64,000 bases of DNA from Pseudofrankia inefficax. Lineage in GTDB: Bacteria; Actinomycetota; Actinomycetes; Frankiales; Frankiaceae. The notes beneath the pieces are model-generated. The model saw nothing but the letters and a program-made list of their open reading frames with translations. It was not told the DNA's origin and did not search any database. A program made the translations under genes and the position numbers. Positions 41,291 to 54,815 of this stretch are shown here, piece by piece (the stretch's first letter is position 1; the number at the start of each line of letters is the position of its first letter). Location: NCBI RefSeq assembly GCF_000166135.1, contig NC_014666.1, forward strand, positions 5,952,001 to 6,016,000, given 5' to 3'.

Positions 41291-44200
41291 CTACTCATCG
41301 CGCATACTCACCGCGCGCACGACCCAGGTGGCGATCTGGCTGCGGGCGCTGAAGCCGAGCTTGGTCAGGATGTGCTGGACGTGGTTCTGCGCGGTGCGCT
41401 CCGAGATGACGAGCCGGGCGGCGATCTGGCGGTTGGTCAACCCGTCGGCGACCAGCCGGGCGACCTGCTCCTCCCGCGGGCTGAGCACGCGGGCGCGCAG
41501 GTCCGAGGCCCGCTCGGCACCGTCGCCGAGCTCGGCGACGAGCGCCGCCGTGCGGTCGAGGTACGCCGTCATGCCGAGGGCTCGCGCGACCCGGTCGGCG
41601 TCCCGGGCCGCTGCCGCGGCTCGCTCCCGGTCGCCGGGCGCGGCGCGGGCGCGCAGCGCGGTGGCCAGGTGGTAGCGCGCCTCGGCGGCGAAGCCGGGCG
41701 CCGCGGCCCGGTCGGCCCGATCCGCGGCGACGGCCAGGTCGTCAACGGCCGCGTCGAGCCAGCCCTCGCCAGCCCAGGCCCCGCCAGCCCAGGCCCCGTC
41801 GAGCAGGCCGAGCGCGAGCGCGCCGCGCCCGAGCGCAAGCTCCGTCGGCCCCAGGTAGGCGACCCCGCCGCCGATCACGTGCTCGCCCCGGAAGGCCGAC
41901 AGCCGGCGGAGCAGCTCCGCGAGCTCGTCGGGCCGGCCGAGCCCCGCGGTGACCAGGCCGGCGGTCGCCAGCACCGCCGACACGTGCCCGGGGACGACGA
42001 AGAACGCCGGCAGCGACCACGAGTCGGGAGGGCCGGCCAGCTGGTAGGCAGCCGCCGCGTCCTCCGGGAACCCCGCGAACACGAACAGGACGGCCCGCGT
42101 GAGGGGCGCCATGGTCCGGAACCGGGGCGGGCCGTCGAACGGCTCGCGGGCGAACCGCTCGGCGTCCGCGCTCAGGCCGACGTGGCCCGCGAGCGCGCAC
42201 AGCATGGCCATGTAGGCGCCGCCGGCCGGTGCCGGCTCGACAGCCCGCATCCGGTCGAACCCCCGCCGGGCGGCGGTCTGTGCCTCGCCGTAGCGCCCCT
42301 GGGTCTGGGCGACGCAGGCGGTGGCCCGGTCCAGGTGCCAGGCGCTGACGGGCCCACCCACCCGCTCGACGGCGGCGCGCAGCCCGGTGAGCTCCTCGGC
42401 CGCGGCCGAGGCGAGCCCGCTCTCCAGCAGCGCCTCGATCCGCCACAGCTCGCCCCACATCGCGGACCGGGCACCGCCTGTCCGCCTGGCCAGAGCGAGC
42501 ATCTCGCTCGCGATCTCGAGGCGTTCGGCGCGGCCGGCCGGCCCGGGACAGGCCTCCTGCCGGGCGCGCAGCGCCTCGCCAAGCGCCTGGTCGTCGCCCG
42601 ACGCGCGGGCCTGCGCGAGCGCCGTGGCACTCAGGTCGTCCAACCGGTCCTGCGCGCCACCGTAGAACGCCAGGTGGGCGCGCTGCGCCAGCAGCCGGGC
42701 CCGCAGTGCCGACGCCCGGCGCGCCGCCTCGTCGTCTCCGGCCCCTTCGCCGACCGGCGCCGGGGCGCCGAGGCCGGCGAGCGCCTCCTCGCAGAGCCGG
42801 TCGGCGACCGCGTTGACGCCCTGGCCCGGCGCCGCCTCCAGCACCAGTGCCGCTTCGGCGACCAGTTCCGGGCTGCCAGCCGCCCTGCCGGCCTCGGCCG
42901 CGCGCGTCGCGGCGTCGACGCAGCCCGCCAGGTCGCCGGCCAGGTACGCGGCCCTGCCGAGCGCGACCAGCAGTCGGCACCGTTCGGCGCCGGCCATCGC
43001 GCCCCGGTCGAACGCCAGCGCGGCCCGGTAGAGCCGGACGCCCTCCGCATAGGCGAGCCGGCGCACCGCCTCCTCGGCCGCGCGCGCCGACCAGGCCCGC
43101 GCCGCCGAGGCCTCCGCCGGGCCGTGCGGGGCGAGCTGTGCCCAGTGCCGCGCGATGTCGGCGAGATGGTCGGAGAGGTCGTCCGCGAACCGCTCCGCGA
43201 GCGCGGACGCGGCCGCGCGGTGCAAAGCGGCCGTCGCCGCGCCCGCGAGCGATGCCTCGACGGCGTCCCTGGTCAGCGCGTGCGTGAACTGGAACTCGCC
43301 CGCGCCCAGCCGGTCGAGCAGGCCGTGCCCGACCCCCTCGTCCGCGAACGTCAGGCACGCGTCGACGGGCTCGGCGAGCACCGAGGCGACCAGTCCGATC
43401 CCGAAACGCCGCCCGACGATGGCCGCCGCCTGCACCAGCCGCCGGCAGCCGGGGCCGACCCGTTCGAGCCGGGCGGCGACGACATCGAGCACGCTGCGCG
43501 GCGGCCGGTCCGGCCGCCAGGTCCCGTCGGCGACTGCCCGCCCGATCTCCCGCACGAACAGGGGGTTCCCGGCCGTGACCCCGAGCACCACCCGCGCCGT
43601 CTCGTCGGCACCGGGCGGCCGGTCGCCGCCAGGTTCCCGGTCGCCGGCGGGCTCGACGGGCGGACTGGGCGCGGGCGCGCCAGGCCGCCGAGGGTCGGCC
43701 ATCCGCCGTAGCTGGTCCCGGACCTCGGCCAGGTCGAACCCACGCAGGTCCAGGCGCGCCGCGGCCGGCGAACGCAGCAGGTCCGGCAGCACCCTGGCCA
43801 GCACGTCGGAAGGCTCCCGGTCCCGGAACGCGGCGAAGACGACCAACTCGGCATCGGCGACCTGGTCCGCGAGATGACGAAGTACGAGCAGCGACGGCTC
43901 ATCGGACCAGTGGATGTCGTCGAGGATGACCGTCAGGCCTCCCCGCGCGGCGACGGTGGCGACCGCGTCGGCCACCCCGTCGAGCACCCGGAACCGATCC
44001 TCGGGCGCCGCCTCGCCGTCTGGGCCGGCGGAACCACTGCCAAGCACCGGATCAGGGGCGATGCCGAGCGAACGCAGTACCTGCCGCCACGGCCAGAACG
44101 CCGGCGCCCCGGCGGCCTCGGCGCAACGCCCCCAGGCGACCGCGCACCCGCCGGCCAGCGCCATGCCGGCGAACTCCCGCGCCAGCCTCGTCTTCCCGAT

Positions 44201-44392
44201 CCCCGGCTCGCCCGCGCACAGCACCAGCCGGCCGGCCCCGCCCCGCGCCTCGTCCAGCCACCCGCGCAGCGCCGCGACCTCTCGCCCGCGCCCGACCAGA
44301 CCGTCGGCAGGCAGCACGCCGCCGCGCCGCGGTCCCGCCTCTCCGTCCACCCCGTCAGAATCCCGCGCCGGCCGCCACCCGGAAAGCACCAC
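41291..44392 (-). CDS. Large ATP-binding LuxR-family regulator (LAL type)
   Basis: 1033 residues. The N-terminal AAA-type ATPase has Walker A GEPGIGKT at 61-68 and a Walker B-like [17 protein letters not shown] long Ala-rich helical (TPR-like) middle follows. The C-terminal LuxR helix-turn-helix is [20 protein letters not shown], then [22 protein letters not shown] regulators often activate secondary-metabolite or sugar-uptake genes. No pathway cluster is nearby, so the target is unknown; the next two genes downstream are candidates. It starts 18 bases after uvrA. Confidence 0.92.
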   Translation of the reverse strand: MVLSGWRPARDSDGVDGEAGPRRGGVLPADGLVGRGREVAALRGWLDEARGGAGRLVLCAGEPGIGKTRLAREFAGMALAGGCAVAWGRCAEAAGAPAFWPWRQVLRSLGIAPDPVLGSGSAGPDGEAAPEDRFRVLDGVADAVATVAARGGLTVILDDIHWSDEPSLLVLRHLADQVADAELVVFAAFRDREPSDVLARVLPDLLRSPAAARLDLRGFDLAEVRDQLRRMADPRRPGAPAPSPPVEPAGDREPGGDRPPGADETARVVLGVTAGNPLFVREIGRAVADGTWRPDRPPRSVLDVVAARLERVGPGCRRLVQAAAIVGRRFGIGLVASVLAEPVDACLTFADEGVGHGLLDRLGAGEFQFTHALTRDAVEASLAGAATAALHRAAASALAERFADDLSDHLADIARHWAQLAPHGPAEASAARAWSARAAEEAVRRLAYAEGVRLYRAALAFDRGAMAGAERCRLLVALGRAAYLAGDLAGCVDAATRAAEAGRAAGSPELVAEAALVLEAAPGQGVNAVADRLCEEALAGLGAPAPVGEGAGDDEAARRASALRARLLAQRAHLAFYGGAQDRLDDLSATALAQARASGDDQALGEALRARQEACPGPAGRAERLEIASEMLALARRTGGARSAMWGELWRIEALLESGLASAAAEELTGLRAAVERVGGPVSAWHLDRATACVAQTQGRYGEAQTAARRGFDRMRAVEPAPAGGAYMAMLCALAGHVGLSADAERFAREPFDGPPRFRTMAPLTRAVLFVFAGFPEDAAAAYQLAGPPDSWSLPAFFVVPGHVSAVLATAGLVTAGLGRPDELAELLRRLSAFRGEHVIGGGVAYLGPTELALGRGALALGLLDGAWAGGAWAGEGWLDAAVDDLAVAADRADRAAAPGFAAEARYHLATALRARAAPGDRERAAAAARDADRVARALGMTAYLDRTAALVAELGDGAERASDLRARVLSPREEQVARLVADGLTNRQIAARLVISERTAQNHVQHILTKLGFSARSQIATWVVRAVSMRDE

Positions 44393-44410
44393 TCGCCGAC
44401 CGGTGGCCGG

Positions 44411-47314
<2,904 letters not shown>

Positions 47315-47980
47315 CTGGGTTTCCTCACGTCCTGTCGGTTCCGTATCGCTCCTGGCGCCGCGGTGCGGGCCCGACGGCCAGCTGGGCCTCTGGGTCGTCC
47401 CGGCCCCGTCCGCGGGCCGACGTCCGCCGGGACCCCGCGGGCACCGCCCAGACCTCGTCCCCGCCTGACCGTCGCGCGGCACACCCGTGACCGAACAACC
47501 CCTGTCCGCGCAGCGGTAGTCCCAGCGTACGGATGGGGTCTGACACTTCTCGGCCGGACGATGCGCCACCCGCTACCACTGGGCTTCGCCGAACGCTCGT
47601 TCGATAGTAGCGAGCACCGGCGACCGGTCCCGGCGAGGGGCGGCCCGGGGCCACTGGATGCCACGGCGCCGTCCCGTCACGCCCGGAGCGCGGCGTCCGC
47701 CCGGGCCAGAATCCGCCCGCGGCACCGTCCGCCCACCTTCGAGGACGCCCGCCGGCGCGACGCGGAATGACCCCCGGCGATGACCCAGGAAGGCCTTTGT
47801 GTTAACCGGCGAATTCCTCGATCATGCATGGCGGAGGGCAACACCTGTTGCGTCGCGACTCGCCGGTTCGCATTACTGGAGAACGTTCGGATCGTCTGGC
47901 TACGGTGGCCCGGGACGGCTCGTCAGCCGCCTTTATCCAGATGATGCGCGGGCCGGCCCGCGCCCCGAAGAGCGGACATC
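47315..47980. other. 666-bp divergent gap, uvrA/glycosyltransferase
   Basis: No gene I can support. It contains the SOS-like box and -10 for uvrA at 47589-47609, so uvrA would have a leader of roughly 280 bases. The right third is AT-richer and should carry the glycosyltransferase promoter. TTGCGT near 47851 followed 17 bases later by CATTAC is a weak candidate. Confidence 0.55.
47589..47609 (-). promoter_or_regulatory. SOS (LexA) box overlapping a -10 box for uvrA
   Basis: 47589-47604 reads CCGAACGCTCGTTCGA. This differs at one base from the actinobacterial LexA consensus TCGAAC-N4-GTTCGA. On the minus strand TACTAT (47604-47609) is a good TANNNT -10 and touches the box, so LexA bound here would block uvrA transcription. 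The start codon lies about 275 bases downstream. Confidence 0.7.
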
Positions 47981-48967
47981 ATGCACATCCTCCTCGCCGT
48001 GGTCGTCTCGCACGGCGGCTCGCCGCACCTGTCCGGGCTCCTCAGCACCCTCGCCGGCCTGGCGGGCTGCCGGGTCGCCCTGGTCGAGAACCAGCCTGGC
48101 CACTCGCACCACGACGCGCCCGATGGTGTGCGCGTCTACCAGGGCCACGGCAACATCGGCTACGGCACCGCGGTCAACCTCGCCGTCCGACACACGCTCG
48201 ACGAGCCTGAACAGGTCCGACGACCGGACTGGGTCCTGGTCGTGAACAGCGACGTGACCATCCCCGATGACACCCGGGAAATGCTGCCGAAACTTCTCGC
48301 GCAGGCTCCCGCCGATGTTGATGTGCTCGGATTTGGAGTGTGCACGGATGACGGCGGTCCCGGTCGTTCGACCGCGGTGCTGCCGAACAGAAGGACCAGC
48401 GCGTTCACCGCGGTGCGCGGCGAAGCCGCGGCCATTGCGCGCTGGCCGGCGCTGCGCTATCCGGTCGGCGCGTTCTTCGCGATTCGAACCGACATGTTCC
48501 TGCGGATCGGCGGGTTCGACCCGACCTTCTGGCTCTACTACGAGGAGACCGACCTGTTCGCCCGGCTGCTCGCCGCCGGCGGCCGGATCGGCTGGTGCGA
48601 CGGCGCCTGGCCGGTGTGTCACACCGGCGGCGCCACCGCCGGGCGGGCCACCGAGCTGCAGCGCGAGCTGGGCCGCGCGGCCGTGCCGTACGCCCGACGC
48701 CACCGCGGCTCCACCGGCCGTGGCTGGCTGCTGGTGCACGCGGCGCAGCTGGTCGTGCTCGTCGCGCGCAAACTGGTCACCGGACGGTGGCCAGACGCCA
48801 CCCGCGGCGTCCAGATCCTGGTCGGGATGCTCCAGGGGACGCTCTGGCCAGGCTGGGAGCCGGCGGTGCGGTCACGATGGCACGCGGTCCCGGCGCCGAC
48901 CCGGCGCAGGCTCGCGGCGCTGGACGCCGGGCCGGGACCTGGCGCCGGCTCCGCTTCCCTGGGCTGA
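47981..48967 (+). CDS. Family 2 glycosyltransferase
   Basis: 328 residues, cytoplasmic. The GT-A fold start (LLAVVVSHGGSPHLSGLLST), NIGYGTAVNLAV, the metal-binding region LVVNSDVTI (an S-D-V variant of DXD) and the acceptor-site block YPVGAFFAIRTDMFLRIGGF, then LYYEETDLFARL, resemble rhamnosyl- and related sugar transferases. The donor and acceptor are unknown. There is no cell-wall cluster around it, so it stands alone between uvrA and the hydrolase. Confidence 0.88.
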   Translation: MHILLAVVVSHGGSPHLSGLLSTLAGLAGCRVALVENQPGHSHHDAPDGVRVYQGHGNIGYGTAVNLAVRHTLDEPEQVRRPDWVLVVNSDVTIPDDTREMLPKLLAQAPADVDVLGFGVCTDDGGPGRSTAVLPNRRTSAFTAVRGEAAAIARWPALRYPVGAFFAIRTDMFLRIGGFDPTFWLYYEETDLFARLLAAGGRIGWCDGAWPVCHTGGATAGRATELQRELGRAAVPYARRHRGSTGRGWLLVHAAQLVVLVARKLVTGRWPDATRGVQILVGMLQGTLWPGWEPAVRSRWHAVPAPTRRRLAALDAGPGPGAGSASLG

Positions 48968-49073
48968 CCGGCGCGCCGGGCGGCGAAGTCTGCCGGGTGC
49001 TGGCACCAAGCCCCGGCCCGGCGGGAAGAATGACGGGGACGAGAACCGGGACCGGTGGGCCGGAGGGCGAACG

Positions 49074-49739
49074 ATGAGCGTGCGCGAGTACACGGGCGAC
49101 GTCACGGTGGGCGGGCCGGCCGACGTCCGGCAGCTGCCCGGTCTGACGGTCACGAAGGTCGCGGTCGGTCCGTTCGACAACAACTGCTACCTGCTGCGCT
49201 GCGCCGCGACCGGCGAGCAGCTGCTGATCGACGCCGCCAACGAGCCCGACACGCTGCTGCGGGTCATCGGCGACGCGGGCCTGGCGACCGTGGTCACGAC
49301 CCACCGCCACCCGGACCACGTCCAGGCCCTGTCGGACATCGTGGCCGCGACCGGCGCCACGACCGTCGCGCACCCGGACGACGCCCCGGAGATCCCGGTC
49401 CCGACGGCGACCCTGCTCGGCGACGGCGAGGAGATCCGCGTCGGCCAGGTCACCCTGCGCGCGATCCACCTGGTCGGCCACACCCCGGGCTCGATCGCGC
49501 TGCTCCACGACGCCGACCCGGCCGCGCCCCACCTGTTCACCGGCGACTGCCTGTTCCCCGGCGGCCCCGGCAACACCCGCAACGACGCGGCCGCCTTCAC
49601 CTCCCTGATGGACGGCCTGGAAGCCAAGGTCTTCGGCCCGCTCCCGGACACGACCTGGATCTACCCCGGCCATGGCAAGGACTCAACCCTGGGTCATGAG
49701 CGCCCGCACCTGGCGGAGTGGCGAGCCCGCGGCTGGTAG
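49074..49739 (+). CDS. Metallo-beta-lactamase-fold hydrolase (glyoxalase II-like)
   Basis: 221 residues. The metal motif THRHPDH, the later GHTPGS and FTGDCLFPGGPGN, and the last His in YPGHG give a full set of ligands for two metals. Such genes stand beside uvrA and uvrB in many actinobacteria. The substrate is not known; a thioester like that of glyoxalase II is possible. Confidence 0.92.
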   Translation: MSVREYTGDVTVGGPADVRQLPGLTVTKVAVGPFDNNCYLLRCAATGEQLLIDAANEPDTLLRVIGDAGLATVVTTHRHPDHVQALSDIVAATGATTVAHPDDAPEIPVPTATLLGDGEEIRVGQVTLRAIHLVGHTPGSIALLHDADPAAPHLFTGDCLFPGGPGNTRNDAAAFTSLMDGLEAKVFGPLPDTTWIYPGHGKDSTLGHERPHLAEWRARGW

Positions 49740-49808
49740 GTCCGGCCTCCGGCGCGACAAGTCCGCGCTTCCGGCCCTTTCTCGGCGCCGAGGTGGGAAC
49801 GTGGCGGT

Positions 49809-50348
49809 ATGAGCGCGGCCGGGTCGCGAGCGCGACCGCAGCCACCGGAGGGCCCAGCCGAGCCGCCGGCCAGTGGCCCGTCGGCGGTCGAGTTCACCGA
49901 GGACGAGGCGGCGGCCGTCGCGGTAGCCCTGGTCGCGATGCCGGACGGGCCGCTGTCCGACGCCGCGCAGGCCGCGCTGCACAAGGTGCTCAGCGCGCTC
50001 GGGCCGGCCGCGCACGAACGGGTCGTCGAGCGGGCGGCCCGGGTGTGGACCCGCCCGAACGGGCTACCCCGGTCGGCGGCGACGCCCGTCATCGAGGACG
50101 CGATGCGCGGTGGCGTCGCCGTCACGATCGACTACGTCGACGCCGCCGGGCGGCCGAGCCACCGCCAGGTCGAGCCGCACGCGTTCGCCTACGCCCGGGG
50201 CAGCTGGTACCTGCTGGCCTGGAGCCTGGACAAGGACGCGCCGCGCTGGTTCCGCTGGGACCGGATCGGCCACGCGGAGCTGACCGACCTCCCGATCCAG
50301 TGGCGCGAGGCCTTCTCCGCCTTCCCCGCCCCGAGCCCCCGCTCCTAG
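49809..50348 (+). CDS. Orphan WYL-domain protein without a DNA-binding domain
   Basis: 179 residues. Residues 27-80 (FTEDEAAAVAVALVAMPDG) match the linker found after the helix-turn-helix in YafY/PafBC-type regulators. Residues 100-160 form the WYL core (VTIDYVDAAGRPSHRQVEPH, then GSWYLLAWSLDK, then RWFRWDRIG). The N-terminal helix-turn-helix of full regulators is missing and only a 26-residue Pro/Ala tail stands there. It may sense a ligand and act on a partner. It lies 69 bases after the hydrolase and 14 bases from the convergent pseudo-protease gene. Confidence 0.85.
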   Translation: MSAAGSRARPQPPEGPAEPPASGPSAVEFTEDEAAAVAVALVAMPDGPLSDAAQAALHKVLSALGPAAHERVVERAARVWTRPNGLPRSAATPVIEDAMRGGVAVTIDYVDAAGRPSHRQVEPHAFAYARGSWYLLAWSLDKDAPRWFRWDRIGHAELTDLPIQWREAFSAFPAPSPRS

Positions 50349-50362
50349 CGCCGCGCCCTGGG

Positions 50363-51721
50363 TCAGCGGCCCGGGTGGTGGTGGGGGCGGCTGAAACCCG
50401 CGACGACCGCGCGGCCGCGGGCCGGCGCGGTCTCGAGGGCGCGGCGGATCTCCAGCGGGCCGACGACGCCGACGACGCGCGGGCCGCCGGCCGGGTCGCG
50501 CTGGTCCTCGTCCAACACGAGGACGAAGCCAGCCGCCGGGCGTGCGGCCAGCCGCGGCGCGACGACGGCGAGCGGCTCGTCGGGGCGCGCGGTCGGGACC
50601 GCCGACATCGGGATCGTGACCCGGCTGACCCGGGCCAGATCCCGGTCGTCCAACGGCACCGCGGCCAGGGCTCGGGCCAGCGCCACGCCGATCAGGGCGT
50701 CGTCGACCTCATGGACCGTGAACACGGGCGCCACGAGCGCCCCCGGCCGGACCACCTCGGCGAGCGCCGCGTCGACGGTCTGCCACGACGGCAGCCTGGG
50801 GGGCGGCGGCGCCATGACGTCCCGGATGAACACACCCTCCAGCGCCGTGCCGGCCCGCTGCCGCGCCTGCTCCAGCCGGGAGGACGCGAGTGCCATCCAG
50901 CCGAGCAGCACCGCCCACAGGCCGACGAATCCGACCAGGAAGCAGGCAGCGACGCCGGCGGCGAGCAGCACCCAGCCCACGATCACCCCGGTCTGGGCGA
51001 CCACCGCCGCGGCCCGGCGGGGATCGCCGCCGCGCCGCAGCACGAAGGCGGCGAGGACCCGCCCGCCCGGGGTGCGCGGCGAGGGCAGCAGGTCGACCAG
51101 CGTGATCAGCAGGGTGAACGTGCCGACCCACAGCCCGACCCTCGCCGCCAGCGCGAACGTGCCGCCGGGCGCGAAGACGCCGAGCGTGGTCAGCGCGGCG
51201 CCGAGGAGCAGGGTGGTGAGCAGCCCGGCGCGGGCGATCGCCGCGTCGGCGCGCGGGTCCAGCCCGTCGGAGCGGGGCTCACCCGGCTGCTGGGCCGGCG
51301 GGCCAGGAGCGGTGGCACCGCCGGACGGCTCCGCCGGGTACGGCTCCGCGGCACCGACGCCGGACGCGCCGACCCCCCACACCATCTCGTCGGGGCCCCG
51401 CCGGAAGCCACCACCGGGCACCGGGGGCCGGCCGAGCACGAGCCTGCTCCCGAACGCGCCGAGCTGGATCGCGTGCACGTCGACGCCCGCGCGCCGGGCG
51501 GCCAGGGCCCGCGCGAGGTCGGCCGCGACCAGGATGCCCACCAACAGCAGGGCACCGAGGAGCCCAGCGCTGAAGTAGGCGGAGCCGGTCCGGTTCGGGA
51601 CCGTGACCGGGAGGGTCAGCCAGCCGAGCAGGGCGGTGACGATCGCCACCGAGACCGCCAGGCCCGGACGCACGACGATCCTGGGCAGTCGTCGTCCGCT
51701 GCCCGCGTCTTGGGTGCCCAT
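50363..51721 (-). CDS. Site-2-protease-like (M50) membrane protein lacking catalytic residues, with CBS-like C-terminus
   Basis: 452 residues. Hydrophobic helices at about 22-45, 52-70, 165-185, 193-213 and 240-275 and the [20 protein letters not shown] stretch match the M50 fold. The zinc motif HExxH is replaced by A67-D-L-A-R71. The second motif, normally N-LLP-xxP-LDGG, reads D210[10 protein letters not shown]220, so the metal-binding Asp is Pro218. Proteolysis is therefore unlikely. The C-terminal 150 residues resemble a CBS pair ([20 protein letters not shown] and [20 protein letters not shown]). GAGAGGAG stands ahead of the ATG. It is divergent from uvrB. Confidence 0.75.
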   Translation of the reverse strand: MGTQDAGSGRRLPRIVVRPGLAVSVAIVTALLGWLTLPVTVPNRTGSAYFSAGLLGALLLVGILVAADLARALAARRAGVDVHAIQLGAFGSRLVLGRPPVPGGGFRRGPDEMVWGVGASGVGAAEPYPAEPSGGATAPGPPAQQPGEPRSDGLDPRADAAIARAGLLTTLLLGAALTTLGVFAPGGTFALAARVGLWVGTFTLLITLVDLLPSPRTPGGRVLAAFVLRRGGDPRRAAAVVAQTGVIVGWVLLAAGVAACFLVGFVGLWAVLLGWMALASSRLEQARQRAGTALEGVFIRDVMAPPPPRLPSWQTVDAALAEVVRPGALVAPVFTVHEVDDALIGVALARALAAVPLDDRDLARVSRVTIPMSAVPTARPDEPLAVVAPRLAARPAAGFVLVLDEDQRDPAGGPRVVGVVGPLEIRRALETAPARGRAVVAGFSRPHHHPGR

Positions 51722-51924
51722 GGTCGTCCGGCTCCTCTCGGGGACTCGCTCATCGCGTCCCTGTCCCTATCCCCCAACGACTGTCGTGCCCCTCCCCCTC
51801 CCGTCCGAACCGGGATCTTCGGCCGGCGCCCAACCATCGTGACGCCCGTCTCCGACAGGTCCGGCCAGGTTCGGTCGACCGGTCGGGGCCGTGCTGGGAG
51901 GCCGCCCGGGCGGCCCGGCGGAAA

Positions 51925-51947
51925 CTGTCGGACGGGTGTGGTGTTCT
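51925..51947 (+). promoter_or_regulatory. RecA_NDp-like promoter of uvrB
   Basis: CTGTCGGAC at 51925-51933, exactly eight bases, then TGTTCT at 51942-51947. This follows the spacing of the LexA-independent DNA-damage promoter of actinobacteria (TTGTCRGTG-N8-TANNNT) with several mismatches. The ATG follows seven bases later without a ribosome site, so the transcript would be leaderless. Confidence 0.4.
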
Positions 51948-51954
51948 GGTCCGT

Positions 51955-54147
51955 ATGAGCACGACGTCCGAACGACCCGCAGCTGCACAACCCGGAGCGC
52001 TGACGCCCGTCACGGTCAAGCCGAGCATCGCCAACCGACCCACCGTGAACAACGAGCGCTCCGCCACGCCGTTCAAGGTCGTCTCCGACTACCAGCCGTC
52101 AGGTGACCAGCCGGCCGCGATCAAGGAGCTGGCGCGGCGGATCCGGGCGGGCGAGAAGGACCTCGTGCTGCTGGGCGCGACCGGGACGGGCAAGTCCGCG
52201 ACGACGGCGTGGCTCATCGAGGAACTGCAGCGCCCGACGCTGGTCATGGCGCCGAACAAGACGCTGGCCGCCCAGCTCGCCAACGAGTTCCGTGAGCTGC
52301 TGCCGCACAACGCCGTCGAGTACTTCGTCTCGTACTACGACTACTACCAGCCTGAGGCGTACATCGCCCAGACGGACACCTACATCGAGAAGGACTCCTC
52401 GATCAACGAGGAGGTGGAGCGGCTGCGGCACTCGGCGACGATGAGCCTGCTCACCCGCCGGGACGTGATCGTGGTCGCCAGCGTCAGCTGCATCTACGGC
52501 CTCGGCACGCCGCAGGAGTACATCGACCGGATGGTCAAGATCTCCGTCGGCGAGGAGATCGACCGGGACCTGCTGCTGCGCCGCCTGGTGGACGTCCAGT
52601 ACACCCGCAACGACCTGGCCTTCGACCGCGGCACGTTCCGGGTCCGCGGCGACACGGTCGAGGTGTTCCCGGTCTACGAGGAGCTCGCCGTCCGGATCGA
52701 GCTGTTCGGCGACGAGATCGAGCGGATCAGCTACCTGCACCCGCTGACCGGCGAGATCGTCCGGGAGGTCGACCAGGTCTTCATCTTCCCGGCCAGCCAC
52801 TACGTCGCCGGCCCGGAGCGGATGGAACGGGCGATCACGGGCATCGAGGAGGAGCTGGCCACCCGGCTGGAGCAGCTGGAGGGGCAGGGCAAGCTGCTGG
52901 AGGCCCAGCGGCTGCGGATGCGGACCACCTACGACATCGAGATGATGCGCCAGGTCGGCTTCTGCTCGGGCATCGAGAACTACTCGCGCCACATCGACGG
53001 CCGCGCCGCCGGCACCGCGCCGCACACCCTGCTCGACTACTTCCCCGACGACTTCCTGATGGTCATCGACGAGTCGCACAACACGGTGCCGCAGATCGGC
53101 GGCATGTACGAGGGCGACATGTCCCGCAAGCGCAACCTCGTCGACCACGGCTTCCGGCTGCCGTCCGCGACCGACAACCGGCCCCTGCGCTGGGAGGAGT
53201 TCCTGGAGCGGGTCGGCCAGACGGTCTACCTGTCGGCGACCCCCGGGCCGTACGAGCTGGGGAAGGCCGACGGCATCGTCGAGCAGATCATCCGGCCGAC
53301 CGGCCTGATCGACCCGGAGATCGTGCTGAAGCCGACGAAGGGCCAGATCGACGACCTGATCCACGAGATCCGGCTGCGCGCCGAGCGGGACGAACGGGTC
53401 CTCGTCACGACCCTGACCAAGAAGATGTCCGAGGACCTGACCGACTACCTGCTGGAGCTGGGGATCCGGGTCCGCTATCTGCACAGCGAGGTCGACACGC
53501 TGCGCCGGGTCGAGCTGCTCACCGAGCTGCGCCGCGGCGACTACGACGTCCTCGTCGGCATCAACCTGCTGCGGGAGGGCCTCGACCTGCCGGAGGTCTC
53601 GCTGGTGTCGATCCTGGACGCGGACAAGGAGGGCTTCCTGCGCTCCGAGCGGTCCCTGATCCAGACGATCGGCCGCGCGGCCCGTAACGTCGCCGGCCAG
53701 GTCCACATGTACGCCGACAAGATCACCCCGTCGATGCGGACCGCGATCGACGAGACCAACCGCCGGCGCGCGCTGCAGGTCGCCTACAACGAGAAGCACG
53801 GCCTCGACCCGCAGCCGCTACGCAAGAAGGTCATGGACATCCTCGACGACATGGTCCGGGAGAACGCCGACGGCGAGATGTACGGCGGTGGCCGGGCCCA
53901 GTCCCGCGGCAAGGCCCCAGTTCCCGGGATGAAGTCCCGCGGCGGCAAGCAGGACGCCGTGGGCCGTTACGCCGCGGAGCTGGCCGGGATGCCCCGCCAC
54001 GACCTGGCCAACCTCATCCGCCAGCTCGACGACCAGATGCACGAGGCCGCCAAGGAGCTCCAGTTCGAGCTGGCCGCCCGCCTCCGCGACGAGATCGCCG
54101 AACTCAAGAAGGAGCTACGCGGCATGACCGCCGCCGGCGTCGAATGA
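51955..54147 (+). CDS. uvrB: UvrB, excinuclease ABC subunit B
   Basis: 730 residues. The helicase-like repair subunit that verifies damage and recruits UvrC. Walker A GATGTGKS, the beta-hairpin [11 protein letters not shown] that grips the damaged strand, MVIDESHNT, the later [16 protein letters not shown] and QTIGRAARN, and the C-terminal UVR helix pair that meets UvrC ([20 protein letters not shown]) are all present. The N-terminus has about 40 extra residues, so GTG at 52044 is an alternative start. Confidence 0.97.
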   Translation: MSTTSERPAAAQPGALTPVTVKPSIANRPTVNNERSATPFKVVSDYQPSGDQPAAIKELARRIRAGEKDLVLLGATGTGKSATTAWLIEELQRPTLVMAPNKTLAAQLANEFRELLPHNAVEYFVSYYDYYQPEAYIAQTDTYIEKDSSINEEVERLRHSATMSLLTRRDVIVVASVSCIYGLGTPQEYIDRMVKISVGEEIDRDLLLRRLVDVQYTRNDLAFDRGTFRVRGDTVEVFPVYEELAVRIELFGDEIERISYLHPLTGEIVREVDQVFIFPASHYVAGPERMERAITGIEEELATRLEQLEGQGKLLEAQRLRMRTTYDIEMMRQVGFCSGIENYSRHIDGRAAGTAPHTLLDYFPDDFLMVIDESHNTVPQIGGMYEGDMSRKRNLVDHGFRLPSATDNRPLRWEEFLERVGQTVYLSATPGPYELGKADGIVEQIIRPTGLIDPEIVLKPTKGQIDDLIHEIRLRAERDERVLVTTLTKKMSEDLTDYLLELGIRVRYLHSEVDTLRRVELLTELRRGDYDVLVGINLLREGLDLPEVSLVSILDADKEGFLRSERSLIQTIGRAARNVAGQVHMYADKITPSMRTAIDETNRRRALQVAYNEKHGLDPQPLRKKVMDILDDMVRENADGEMYGGGRAQSRGKAPVPGMKSRGGKQDAVGRYAAELAGMPRHDLANLIRQLDDQMHEAAKELQFELAARLRDEIAELKKELRGMTAAGVE

Positions 54148-54192
54148 CCCGGCCTGGTGGCCGCCGACCACGGGAGCAGGGACAATCAGCTC

Positions 54193-54729
54193 ATGAGCAT
54201 GATCAGCGTTCCCGCTGACATCACCCTCGGCGATGTGGCGGCCATGGGCCAGGCCGATGAGCTGCACCGCTACGAGCTGAGTGATGAGGGAGAGCTGCGG
54301 GTCATGATGACGCCGACGCCGGAGCACTCCCGGATCGTCATGCGGCTGACAGCCTGGTTCCTGCGCAACGGCTTCGACGAGGAGCGGCTGCGCACCGATC
54401 TGGGCATCTACACCGGTGGCGGACGGCAGCCCGATCTGACGGTGTGGGCGGACACGGCGCCCGACGTCGGCGTCGCGTCGGTCTACGTCCCGGTCGACGG
54501 GCTGCAGGTCGTCATCGAGGTGGTCTCGCGCGGGTCGCGCCAGAACGATCTGGTCGACAAGGTCGGCGAGTACGCCCGCGCCGGGATCGGGCGGTACTGG
54601 ACGGTCGAGCAGGGGGGCACCCAGCCGGTGACATTCCGGACCCTGGGCACTGGCGGTTACTCGTCGGCGGGGCCGCGTCCGCTGGACTGGGTCCTGAAAC
54701 GGCAGCCGACGGACTTCGGGGTCAACTGA
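54193..54729 (+). CDS. Uma2-family putative PD-(D/E)XK nuclease
   Basis: 178 residues. The Uma2 (DUF820) pattern is present: the N-terminal helices, MMTPTPEHSRIVMRL, the PD of GGGRQPDLTVW, the EVV of VVIEVVSRGSR, and the DLVDKVGEYARAGIGRYW helix with the Lys of the nuclease fold. The family is widespread and mostly uncharacterised. It lies 45 bases after uvrB and could be read with it, but an independent insertion is as likely. Confidence 0.85.
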   Translation: MSMISVPADITLGDVAAMGQADELHRYELSDEGELRVMMTPTPEHSRIVMRLTAWFLRNGFDEERLRTDLGIYTGGGRQPDLTVWADTAPDVGVASVYVPVDGLQVVIEVVSRGSRQNDLVDKVGEYARAGIGRYWTVEQGGTQPVTFRTLGTGGYSSAGPRPLDWVLKRQPTDFGVN

Positions 54730-54768
54730 CCCCGCCTCGGGCGGGTCGTCGCCGTCGATACGACGCCG

Positions 54769-54806
54769 GCCCTCGGCCTGGCCGGGAGGCAGGCCAGGCC
54801 GAGGGC
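54769..54806. terminator. Two-way terminator between convergent genes
   Basis: Perfect 15-base arms (GCCCTCGGCCTGGCC at 54769-54783 and partner 54792-54806) with an 8-base loop, between the Uma2 gene and the convergent sigma-partner gene. Confidence 0.75.
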
Positions 54807-54815
54807 GGACGCGGT

